Source of the DNA: an uncultured Oscillospiraceae bacterium
GTDB taxonomy: Bacteria > Bacillota > Clostridia > Oscillospirales > Oscillospiraceae
Assembly (NCBI GenBank): GCA_934623545.1
Contig: CAKTVN010000034.1
Location: 1 to 11,235 of the forward strand
Direction: 5' to 3'
Length of the DNA stretch: 11,235 nt
The translations under genes were made by a program, and so were the position numbers. Each line of letters starts with the position of its first letter. Within the stretch, counting starts at the first letter, position 1. Below the pieces are notes generated by a model. The model worked only from the letters and a program-made list of their open reading frames with translations. It was not told where the DNA came from and did not search any database. Positions 1-5,645 of the stretch are shown here, piece after piece.

Positions 1-1075
1 CTTCCAAACCTGTTCCGCCGTCTCCCTCGAAGAAGATATCCCGGAAGGTCATATCCTGCACCGACTGCGACGCGACCACACAGGGAGCAGTAAAGGTCGT
101 CCGCTGGGAGCCCTTGCGCTCACCATAGAAGGAAAACGCGCGACCCGTCAGCTGCAAACCGCCCGCATACCGCACCGGTGGCAGATACAAGGTGACCGCC
201 GTCTCGTCGTCCAGCTCCTCGCTCAGACGGTCGAGCAGCGCCTGAAGCTCCTCCAGCGTCTGCATCGGCTCATCCTCATAGGAATATTCCGCCGTCTGCC
301 GTTCCTTGATCGCGATGGTCTGATACAGGCGGATGGCGTCGCCGTTTTTCATTTGCAGCGACCAGAGAAGCTGATTGGTGCCGTTTTCGACCCCGTAATA
401 CACATTCGCCATCCGCATCGCATACGGAAAGCTCTCATCATAGCGCGGCAGATCGCATTCCATTTCTTCCTTGCCTTCCTCTGGGATCGCGCTGAGCGTG
501 CAGTCCGCGACATACTCCGTAAAGGCATCGCCCAGGTTTTCCGTGCGGTCCTCGCTGAGCACATAAAGCTGCGACGGATAGGCGTAATGGTTGTCCTGCG
601 GGATGGTGTTCGACACGGACGGCTCCGCCCGCGGACACGGGTCCGTGCCGCCGCTGAATCTTGTCAGCAGGCGGTATTTTTTTCCGTCCTCCGCCGTGTA
701 GACCAGCTCCGCGCCGCCGGTTTCCCAGATCGTCTGCCGCTCGTCGCTCGCGGCGAGACTTTCCGCCTCCGGCGCTTCCGTCTCGGCGGCGTGCTTCTCC
801 GGAAGCGGGTCGGCGGCGGCGACATTCGGGGCGATCCCGGACGCTTCTGCGACATTCTGAAGCGTCTTCTCCTCCGGCAGCCGCCCCGGTCGGAGCAGCA
901 GAACGGCGGCTGCGGCTGCAAGCGTCAGAAACGCCGCAGCGGTCAGAATGCGCGCCGTATGCCGCGGGCGCGGCGGCTGGATACGCTGCTTTTCGATCAG
1001 CGGCTTGAGGCAATAGGGGCAGAAGGCTGCGCCCTCGGGCAGCTCTGCACCGCAAACCGGGCATTTCATGTTCAT
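1..1075 (-). CDS. Zinc-ribbon, single-pass membrane protein with beta-helix-like C-terminus (partial, runs off left edge)
   Basis: An open frame runs from an ATG at 1075 to the window edge without a stop (358 codons seen). The N-terminus is a zinc ribbon: CPVC at residues 5-8 and CPYC at 19-22. A basic proline-rich linker follows, then one alanine/leucine-rich transmembrane segment (about 41-61), then an acidic low-complexity stretch. After that comes a large, probably extracytoplasmic region rich in D, E, T and Y. The last visible ~60 residues have short beta-strand, glycine and hydrophobic repeats resembling right-handed beta-helix proteins (inference). The start follows a GAGGAG box with 4-base spacing that overlaps the kinase TGA stop; a second ATG at 1069 is possible. 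The 8-base gap to the kinase suggests co-transcription and a shared role, perhaps as kinase partner or substrate. I do not recognise a named family, and its true length is unknown. Confidence 0.8.
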   Translation of the reverse strand, partial: MNMKCPVCGAELPEGAAFCPYCLKPLIEKQRIQPPRPRHTARILTAAAFLTLAAAAAVLLLRPGRLPEEKTLQNVAEASGIAPNVAAADPLPEKHAAETEAPEAESLAASDERQTIWETGGAELVYTAEDGKKYRLLTRFSGGTDPCPRAEPSVSNTIPQDNHYAYPSQLYVLSEDRTENLGDAFTEYVADCTLSAIPEEGKEEMECDLPRYDESFPYAMRMANVYYGVENGTNQLLWSLQMKNGDAIRLYQTIAIKERQTAEYSYEDEPMQTLEELQALLDRLSEELDDETAVTLYLPPVRYAGGLQLTGRAFSFYGERKGSQRTTFTAPCVVASQSVQDMTFRDIFFEGDGGTGLE

Positions 1076-1083
1076 GGCGCTCC

Positions 1084-1797
1084 TCACAGTGCTTCCATCA
1101 GGTGGAGCACATTGCGATATCGTTTCTGCGGGCTCATCATGGTGCAGCGCTGCACCACCGCGCCCAGCTTGCCGGCGGCAAGTCTTCTGGACGGGTGCTC
1201 TCCGGTCAGCATCACATTCAGCAGCACGCCCAGCGAATATATATCCGCGCGGCAGTCCGTCTGCGAGATGCCGTACTGCTCCGGTGCGGCAAAGCCGGTC
1301 GTGCCGAGAATGCGCGTATCGGCGTCGACTGCGCCCGGCGCGGTGCGCACAAGGCGCGAGGCGTCAAAGTCGACGAGCACCGCCTCATCTCCGCGCAGGA
1401 TCACATTTTCCGGCTTCACGTCGCGATGCACCGCGCCGAGGGAATGGAGCACCGCCAGCGCGCCGCAGAGCTGCCGGACGATCTTCTTCGTCTCCGCCGT
1501 GCCGGGCAGACCGCCCTCCAGCAAAAACGCGAGCGTGTCGCCCTGAACAAACTCCTCCAGGACCGCAACATGACCATCGCGCTCGCCGACCTCCATGATC
1601 TGCGGGAGATTGCGGCAGCGGATCGGAAGGAGCTTCCGGTAGACCTCCGCGCTTCCCTCAAACTGCCGGAATAGAAACCTCGTGCCGCTTGCACGGTGGC
1701 GCACGACGAAGACGCTTCCGCGTGCGCTCTGTTTCAGGCAGCGGATCTGATCGTATTCGGAATCAAGCGCCTGTAAGAGACCTTCGTAAACGTCCAT
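1084..1797 (-). CDS. Serine/threonine protein kinase-like protein (compact, atypical)
   Basis: This is a minimal protein-kinase fold of about 237 residues with no transmembrane or sensor domain, so it is probably cytoplasmic. Numbered from the ATG at 1797, it shows the catalytic loop HRDVKPEN (D126, N131), a DFD in place of DFG (D143), the GTTGFAAPE activation/APE segment ending at E173, and the DIYSLG helix (D185). The glycine-rich loop is poor (QSARGSVF), and the VAIK lysine position appears to be arginine (R44, in FLFRQF); E51 could be the helix-C glutamate. The catalytic-loop residues remain, so activity cannot be excluded. An in-frame ATG at 1821 would add eight residues (VWGWNDS), but it has no ribosome binding site; the 1797 start has only a weak upstream GGGATGG. 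The gene is followed after 8 bases by the zinc-ribbon membrane protein and diverges from an XRE regulator. Confidence 0.85.
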   Translation of the reverse strand: MDVYEGLLQALDSEYDQIRCLKQSARGSVFVVRHRASGTRFLFRQFEGSAEVYRKLLPIRCRNLPQIMEVGERDGHVAVLEEFVQGDTLAFLLEGGLPGTAETKKIVRQLCGALAVLHSLGAVHRDVKPENVILRGDEAVLVDFDASRLVRTAPGAVDADTRILGTTGFAAPEQYGISQTDCRADIYSLGVLLNVMLTGEHPSRRLAAGKLGAVVQRCTMMSPQKRYRNVLHLMEAL

Positions 1798-1825
1798 GCT
1801 GTCATTCCATCCCCATACCATGTTC

Positions 1826-1852
1826 TAGCGTCGCTTGACAAGGGCACACATG
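1826..1852. repeat. Left arm of 27-bp inverted repeat
   Basis: It pairs with 2071-2097, with three mismatches at repeat positions 12, 18 and 24, all transitions. It contains the short dyad AGCG-T-CGCT. Read on the minus strand it holds TTGTCA (1841 to 1836), a -35-like box pointing toward the kinase gene. Candidate -10 sequences downstream of it (TATGGG after 18 bases) are weak. Confidence 0.75.
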
Positions 1853-2070
1853 GTTTTCCCGGGTCTAAACGACATCTGGCTTCGTTATCCTCATGGATGG
1901 GCGACAGCCCATCTGCTTCGTCTGCCTTGACAGCAGCCGTTTATCCACCGGGAAAACTCGAAGACCCGCCGGGCGCTCCGGCACGTTTTTCGCAAGACAG
2001 AGGGCGCCGGCTTACCGGCGTAAGTCAAGGACGATCACGCCGCGAAAGGCGTACCGGTACGTCCTGCGGG

Positions 2071-2097
2071 CATATGTGCTCTTGTTAAGCGACGCTA
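2071..2097. repeat. Right arm of 27-bp inverted repeat
   Basis: This is the reverse complement of 1826-1852 at 24 of 27 positions. On the plus strand it contains TTGTTA (2082-2087), which serves as the -35 of a well-spaced promoter reaching out of the element toward the XRE regulator gene. Confidence 0.75.
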
Positions 2098-2110
2098 CCC
2101 CCCGTACTAT
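2082..2110 (+). promoter_or_regulatory. Promoter candidate P1 for the XRE regulator
   Basis: TTGTTA at 2082-2087 is followed after exactly 17 bases by TACTAT at 2105-2110. The -35 lies inside the right inverted repeat and the -10 just outside it, so the promoter straddles the element boundary. Transcription would start about 80 bases before the regulator start codon. Confidence 0.5.
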
Positions 2111-2122
2111 GCAGCAAGCATA

Positions 2123-2151
2123 TTGCTTTTTCTGTCGAAAAAACGTATCAT
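2123..2151 (+). promoter_or_regulatory. Promoter candidate P2 for the XRE regulator
   Basis: TTGCTT at 2123-2128, a 17-base spacer, and TATCAT at 2146-2151 lie in an AT-rich stretch directly upstream of the regulator. This sits closer to the gene than P1 and entirely outside the inverted-repeat element. Only an experiment could tell which of the two is used. Confidence 0.4.
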
Positions 2152-2197
2152 GATAGTAAATTATACTCAACTATGTTCAAAAAGTAAAGGTGGCAAC

Positions 2198-2623
2198 ATG
2201 ATGCAAAAGGATACCGACGATCTTCAGCAGGAGCTCAGCCGAGCGACCAGTCTGAACACATTTCTCGCGGAAAACGCGGAGCACTTCAGCACGGACAGCG
2301 TTCAGGCGCTTCTCCATCGGATGATTACAAAGAAAGGCATGACCAAGGCGGCGCTGGCGCGGCGCTCCGGCATCAGCGAGATCTATCTGCACCAGATCTT
2401 CGCGGGGCGGCGCAATCCCTCCCGCAGCCGCCTGATCTGCCTGTGCTTCGGACTCAGCGCGTCGCCCGAGGAGGCACAGGAGCTGCTCAAGCAATGCGGT
2501 CTGGCGCAGCTCTATCCCAAAAACCGCCGCGACGCGATCATTTTATACGGGCTGGCGCACAGCGCCGAGCTTTCCGAGATCAATGACGAGCTCTTTCGGG
2601 CGCAGGAGGAGCCGTTGTTCTGA
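2198..2623 (+). CDS. XRE-family helix-turn-helix transcriptional regulator
   Basis: This is a 141-residue probable DNA-binding protein. The helix-turn-helix lies at about residues 47-75 (MTKAALARRSGIS then EIYLHQIFAGRRNPSR). It is preceded by an acidic N-terminal extension and followed by a helical tail with LYPKNRRDAIILYGL. This layout matches a common small XRE-type protein of Clostridia. The start was chosen for AGGTGG four bases upstream; an ATG at 2201 is equally possible, while the in-frame ATG at 2123 has no ribosome binding site and overlaps candidate promoter sequence. It diverges from the kinase/zinc-ribbon pair across the inverted-repeat segment, so it may control that pair and itself (inference). 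The gene ends 54 bases before a bidirectional terminator. Confidence 0.85.
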   Translation: MMQKDTDDLQQELSRATSLNTFLAENAEHFSTDSVQALLHRMITKKGMTKAALARRSGISEIYLHQIFAGRRNPSRSRLICLCFGLSASPEEAQELLKQCGLAQLYPKNRRDAIILYGLAHSAELSEINDELFRAQEEPLF

Positions 2624-2677
2624 CCGCGCACATTTTTCTCCTTGCCTGAATTCCGCAGCCCCCCGTGGCATAAAAGG

Positions 2678-2708
2678 AGCCCCGCTTCAAGAGGCTTGAA
2701 GCGGGGCT
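2678..2708. terminator. Bidirectional terminator between convergent genes
   Basis: A perfect 14-bp stem (AGCCCCGCTTCAAG at 2678-2691, its complement at 2695-2708) has a three-base loop. On the minus strand it follows yebC and runs into CCTTTTA. On the plus strand, after the XRE regulator, the tail is only TTT. It sits between the convergent ends of the two genes and probably serves both. Confidence 0.85.
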
Positions 2709-2722
2709 TTCCCATTGACATT

Positions 2723-3463
2723 TCACTCTTCGTTATCCCAGTTGTGCCAGATGTTCTGCACATCGTCGTCATCCTCGAAGATGTCGAGCATCTTTTCCAT
2801 GTTGGCGATGTCCTCGGGCTTTTCGAGCTTCTGGTAGGTCTGCGGGACCATCTCGATCTGCGCGGACTCAAAGTGATAGCCCTTTTCCTCGAGCGCCTTG
2901 GCAACGGCGTTGAAATCCGCCGGGTCGGTGTAGACGGTAAAGCAGCCCTCTTCCGGCTGGAAGTCCGCCGCGCCCGCGTCGAGCGCATCCATCATGACGG
3001 TATCCTCGTCCAGCTCCTCGTCCTCGTTGTCGATGACGATGACGCCCTTCTTATCGAACGACCAGCTCACGCAGCCGTTGGTGCCGAGGCTCCCGCCGAA
3101 CTTGTCAAAGTGATGGCGGACATTGCCGGCGGTGCGGTTGCGGTTGTCGGTCATGGTCTCGACGATGACGGCGACGCCAGCGGGACCGTGTCCTTCGTAG
3201 GTGATGGATTCATAGTCGTCGCCGGAGCCGGCGGCTGCCGCCTTTTCCAGCACGCGCTTGATGTTGTCGTTCGGCATATTCGCAGCCTTTGCCTTGGTGA
3301 TGACCGTGGCAAGGCGGGAGTTATAAGTGGGATCCGCAACGCCGCCGCCCTCTTTGACCGCGACGATCATTTCCTTGGAGATCTTGGTAAAGGCGGCTGC
3401 GCGCTTCGCGTCCTGCGCGCCCTTGGTTTTCTGAATGTTATGCCACTTGGAATGTCCGGACAT
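2723..3463 (-). CDS. yebC: YebC/PmpR/TACO1-family protein
   Basis: This full-length 246-residue family member begins MSGHSKWHNIQKTKGAQDAK, the diagnostic N-terminus. The conserved middle part GGSLGTNGCVSWSF lies around residues 123-136, and the C-terminus is acidic (DIFEDDDDVQNIW). The family was long annotated as a transcriptional regulator; later work on bacterial and mitochondrial members ties it to translation of difficult sequences such as polyproline runs. The ATG at 3463 is preceded by AAGGGAAG, somewhat far from the start. A 69-base gap after the Nif3 gene contains a promoter candidate, so it may be expressed alone or as the last gene of the run. It ends just before a strong terminator. 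Confidence 0.95.
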   Translation of the reverse strand: MSGHSKWHNIQKTKGAQDAKRAAAFTKISKEMIVAVKEGGGVADPTYNSRLATVITKAKAANMPNDNIKRVLEKAAAAGSGDDYESITYEGHGPAGVAVIVETMTDNRNRTAGNVRHHFDKFGGSLGTNGCVSWSFDKKGVIVIDNEDEELDEDTVMMDALDAGAADFQPEEGCFTVYTDPADFNAVAKALEEKGYHFESAQIEMVPQTYQKLEKPEDIANMEKMLDIFEDDDDVQNIWHNWDNEE

Positions 3464-3496
3464 GAAGAATCTTCCCTTCGATTATTTTCTCTCGAT

Positions 3497-3526
3497 AGTT
3501 TATCACAGGTATCCGGTGAAAATCAA
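3497..3526 (-). promoter_or_regulatory. Promoter candidate for yebC
   Basis: On the minus strand TTGATT (3526 to 3521) is followed after 18 bases by TAAACT (3502 to 3497), about 33 bases before the yebC start. It lies in the short gap after the Nif3 gene. The same stretch is similar to a segment inside yqfD (see findings). Confidence 0.4.
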
Positions 3527-3532
3527 CTGTTT

Positions 3533-4324
3533 TTACAGAAAATGCGTCCTGTCCCCGTGATTTTGCGACCGCAGGACCGTCAGCTCGGGATACGCCTGCG
3601 TCAGAAGCGTTTTCAGCTGCGCGCAGACCGGGTCCTCCGTCTGGAAATGCCCCGCGTCGATGAGATTGAGCCCGAGATACGGCGCGTCGGCAAATTCGTG
3701 ATATTTGAGGTCCGCCGTGACCAGCGTGTCGCAGCCGTGCGCCAGCACCGCCGCGATCTCGCTGCCGCAGCTCCCGCCGCCGACCGCGACCTTCCGCACC
3801 GGGCGTCCGCCGTCGGCGTAGCGAAGCCCCCCGCAGCCGAGCGCCTGCTTGACGTGCGCGGCAAAGGTCGGGAGGGTCATGATCGGGACCGTCCCCACGC
3901 GGATGAGTCCATACGCTCTCCCCTGCGCGTCATGACCGGCGGGCTCCATGACGCGGATGTCCGCAAGCCCGAGCGTTTGCGCCAGCACGTCGTTGACGCC
4001 GCCCGGTGCGCAGTCGAGATTTGTGTGCATACTGATGACCGCGAGTCCGTTTTCGATCGCGAACAGGAGCGCATTTCCGGTCGGCGTCTCGTCTGTGACC
4101 GTTTTGGTCCCGCCGAAGATCATCGGGTGGTGGCTCACGACCAGCTCGCAGCCGCACGCCTTCGCCTCCTGAAGCACATCCATGGACGCATCCAGCGCGA
4201 CCATCACGCGCGTGACCCTCTGCCCCGCGCGCCCGCACATCAGTCCGACGTTGTCCCAGTCCATCTTCATATACTGCGGCGCCGCCTCAAAAAGCGCCGC
4301 GCGGATGTCATGTACCGATACCAT
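3533..4324 (-). CDS. Nif3-like dinuclear metal centre protein (DUF34; B. subtilis YqfO type)
   Basis: This 263-residue Nif3/DUF34 protein shows the metal-site signatures: SHHPMIF (H65, H66), MHTNLD near residues 99-104, GGGSCGSE, TADLKYHE and the C-terminal DAGHFQTE. Its length is that of the short form, without the ~100-residue insert found in some Bacillus YqfO proteins. Members bind two metal ions; their reaction is not settled, and GTP cyclohydrolase-related names in databases are unreliable. GAGGG lies six bases before the ATG, inside the end of trmK, and the two genes overlap by 17 bases, indicating translational coupling. The trmK-nif3 pairing is conserved in Firmicutes (yqfN-yqfO in B. 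subtilis). Confidence 0.93.
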   Translation of the reverse strand: MVSVHDIRAALFEAAPQYMKMDWDNVGLMCGRAGQRVTRVMVALDASMDVLQEAKACGCELVVSHHPMIFGGTKTVTDETPTGNALLFAIENGLAVISMHTNLDCAPGGVNDVLAQTLGLADIRVMEPAGHDAQGRAYGLIRVGTVPIMTLPTFAAHVKQALGCGGLRYADGGRPVRKVAVGGGSCGSEIAAVLAHGCDTLVTADLKYHEFADAPYLGLNLIDAGHFQTEDPVCAQLKTLLTQAYPELTVLRSQNHGDRTHFL

Positions 4325-5015
4325 AGCGTTCCCTCATTTCTGTGATCTCGCGCAGCGCTGCCTCATGATAGGCAAGGCGCTCTGGGCGCGGATGCTCCGC
4401 GCCGCGCAGTCCGTCAACCGTCGCGCGCAGAGCGTTTTCGATGCGCGTAAAATATACCGCCAGAAGCGGGCTGCCGCCCATCAGGAGCCGCTCGGACACA
4501 TACTGCATCCCGGGTGAGAGCGTCCGCGCCGTGCCGTCCCAGCAGGCGCGCAGGACCGTGTAGAGGAAGCCCCCGTCCTGCACCAGCTCCTCGCGCGAGA
4601 CGGCAAAGCCGTTTTCCGCGAGCCAGAGACGCAGCGCCTGTCCTGCGCTCTGCGGCTGAAGGATGAGGGCATATCTTTCATCCCGGATCCACGGGCAGAC
4701 GGAGAGGATGCGCACGATCAGGTCGCCGCCCATCCCGGCGCAGACGATCGTATCCGCCTCGCCCGGCGCGAGCCTTTCGAGCCCGTCCGACAGCCGGAAC
4801 TCCATTTTGTCCGAGACGGAAAAAAGCGCCGCGTTTTCCCGCGCCTTCTGAAGCGGCAGCGGGCGCAGATCACACGCAATGACGTGCTCCGCAAGTCTGT
4901 TTTGTAGCAAATAAATGCCGAGATAGCCGTGATCGGTCCCGATGTCCGCAACGCAGCCGCAGGGCTCGACCAGCCCCGCGCAGCACAGCAGTCGCTTTGA
5001 AATTGGCAGCTTCAT
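4308..5015 (-). CDS. trmK: tRNA (adenine-N1)-methyltransferase acting at A22, TrmK
   Basis: This 235-residue class I SAM-dependent methyltransferase carries motif I VADIGTDHGYLGIYLL (D24-Y31), an acidic residue at the end of strand 2 (ACDLRP, D49) and CAGMGGDLI (92-99). A C-terminal helical domain fits TrmK, which forms m1A22 in bacterial tRNAs. The frame is open to a TTG at 5033, but the ATG at 5015 has an AGGAGTG box at proper distance and gives the family-typical N-terminus MKLPISKRL, so it is preferred. The reading frame begins only 17 bases beyond the T-run of a terminator-like hairpin, so the transcript must enter from upstream. It overlaps the Nif3 gene by 17 bases. Confidence 0.93.
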   Translation of the reverse strand: MKLPISKRLLCCAGLVEPCGCVADIGTDHGYLGIYLLQNRLAEHVIACDLRPLPLQKARENAALFSVSDKMEFRLSDGLERLAPGEADTIVCAGMGGDLIVRILSVCPWIRDERYALILQPQSAGQALRLWLAENGFAVSREELVQDGGFLYTVLRACWDGTARTLSPGMQYVSERLLMGGSPLLAVYFTRIENALRATVDGLRGAEHPRPERLAYHEAALREITEMRERYGIGT

Positions 5016-5031
5016 GTTCACTCCTGACTCC

Positions 5032-5058
5032 AAAAAAGGGAGGCAAACGCCTCCCTTT
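5032..5058 (-). terminator. Terminator-like hairpin immediately upstream of trmK
   Basis: On the minus strand AAAGGGAGGC-GTTT-GCCTCCCTTT (10-bp stem, four-base loop) runs into a stretch of six T, followed directly by GGAGTCAGGAGTG and the trmK ATG. It has full intrinsic terminator form in the direction of trmK transcription. It could end the DUF1858 transcript or act as a leader attenuator. The GC arms match the hairpin at 5280-5301. Confidence 0.7.
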
Positions 5059-5301
5059 CAGACTGTAAAAACCTCGTAGAGTTCCGCCGCGCACGGCGGA
5101 ATAAAATGCAGATTTGTTTTATCCGGCGGCGTGTACGTCGGATAAAACACTCTACACGATGCAAGTGTGGAAATTTTGCACCTACAGTGCAAAATTTATG
5201 CGCGCCGCATCGTGCAGCCTTTTCAAACGCGATGGCAGCGCAGCGGATCGCGTTTGAGCGCTTGTCCTTTGACAAGCGCAAGGGAGGCTTCTGCCTCCCT
5301 T
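5035..5301. repeat. Hairpin-dense non-coding block between the DUF1858 gene and trmK
   Basis: Nearly every base falls in a stem. The parts are AAAGGGAGGC/GCCTCCCTTT (5035-5058), TTCCGCCG/CGGCGGAA (5082-5101), an 11-bp TGTTTTATCCG stem (5115-5125 with 5139-5149), AAATTTTGCA/TGCAAAATTT (5171-5197), CAAACGCGAT/ATCGCGTTTG (5224-5256), GCGCTTGTC/GACAAGCGC (5258-5279) and AAGGGAGGC/GCCTCCCTT (5280-5301). Two outer helices join some of these: GTAGAGT/ACTCTAC (5076-5082 with 5149-5155) forms a three-way junction, and CACGATGC/GCATCGTG (5155-5162 with 5207-5214) encloses the AAATTTTGCA stem. The same GGGAGGC hairpin closes both ends. The open frames crossing it are palindrome artefacts. It could be a dispersed hairpin repeat or a structured leader/3' RNA; I match it to no known RNA class. 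Confidence 0.7.
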
Positions 5302-5327
5302 TTCGGATTCTGTTTTGTTCTGCTTTC

Positions 5328-5549
5328 TTACAGCCCGGCTTCTTCGCTGGCTTCCAGGAAGCGGTTGACCTGCTCCAGGAACGCGTCGGCGTCGACGCCG
5401 TGTACCATGCAGGCTTCCTCAACGGTCTCGCCGCGGGACGACGGGCAGCCGAGGCAGTGCATCCCGATCGCCATGAACAGCGGAGCGGTCTGCGGCGCAA
5501 TGTCCAGAACATCGCCGATGATGGTGGTTTTTTCAATTTTAGCAGCCAT
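5328..5549 (-). CDS. DUF1858 / hybrid-cluster-associated redox disulfide domain protein
   Basis: This 73-residue soluble protein consists of one DUF1858-type domain, with the signature GMHCLGCPSSRGETVEEAC around residues 29-47. CLGC is a redox-type CxxC; a further cysteine follows. Related small proteins are named for association with the hybrid cluster (prismane) protein, but the molecular function is not established. The ATG at 5549 is preferred because GGAGG lies eight bases upstream; the ATG at 5555 would leave only two bases. It has a near-consensus promoter of its own inside an otherwise housekeeping cluster, suggesting independent, possibly strong expression. No hybrid cluster protein gene is in the window. 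Confidence 0.88.
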   Translation of the reverse strand: MAAKIEKTTIIGDVLDIAPQTAPLFMAIGMHCLGCPSSRGETVEEACMVHGVDADAFLEQVNRFLEASEEAGL

Positions 5550-5580
5550 GATCATGACCTCCGATCTTTTGTATGGTCAT

Positions 5581-5609
5581 ATTATACCCAAAAGGGCGCG
5601 ACAATGCAA
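5581..5609 (-). promoter_or_regulatory. Near-consensus vegetative promoter for the DUF1858 gene
   Basis: On the minus strand TTGCAT (5609 to 5604), a 17-base spacer and a perfect TATAAT (5586 to 5581) lie about 30 bases before the start codon. This is the best SigA-type promoter in the window. Confidence 0.75.
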
Positions 5610-5645
5610 GCCCCAAAACGACAAATGCCGAATACTTTCCTTCGC

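Larger units (their letters stand above)
1826..2097. mobile_element. Candidate non-autonomous inverted-repeat element (MITE-like), 272 bp
   Basis: The segment is bounded by a 27-bp inverted repeat (1826-1852 and 2071-2097) matching at 24 of 27 positions, and each outer end begins with TA. The interior (about 218 bp) has no credible gene; the short open frames there lack ribosome binding sites and family resemblance. It does have secondary structure: GATGGGC-GACA-GCCCATC at 1896-1913, CGCCGG-CTTA-CCGGCG at 2005-2020, and a nested stem at 2028-2065 (AGGACG/CGTCCT enclosing ACGCC/GGCGT), plus the 10-bp palindrome GTACCGGTAC at 2051-2060. TA-bounded terminal repeats with a short non-coding body fit a MITE mobilised by a Tc1/mariner/IS630-type transposase (inference). 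No transposase is present and the TA belongs to the symmetric repeat itself, so target duplication is unproven. The repeats could instead be paired operators for the divergent genes. Confidence 0.45.

Noticed and set aside
353..1546. 397-codon plus-strand open frame opposite the kinase and zinc-ribbon genes
   Set aside because: The minus-strand frames have clear domain motifs and ribosome binding sites; this frame has neither.
1853..2070. Known riboswitch (cyclic-di-GMP type) or other named RNA in the inverted-repeat interior
   Set aside because: The internal stems and loops do not show the conserved core sequences of the classes compared from memory.
1893..2153. Short plus-strand open frames inside the inverted-repeat segment
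   Set aside because: They have no ribosome binding site, run across hairpins and a promoter, and have no protein-like conservation that I recognise.
2642..4345. 567-codon plus-strand open frame opposite yebC and the Nif3 gene
   Set aside because: It is an antisense shadow of two clearly recognised genes in GC-rich DNA, crosses the terminator and has no ribosome binding site.
5016..5033. TTG start for trmK at 5033
   Set aside because: It would sit in the terminator T-run without a ribosome binding site; the ATG at 5015 has AGGAGTG.
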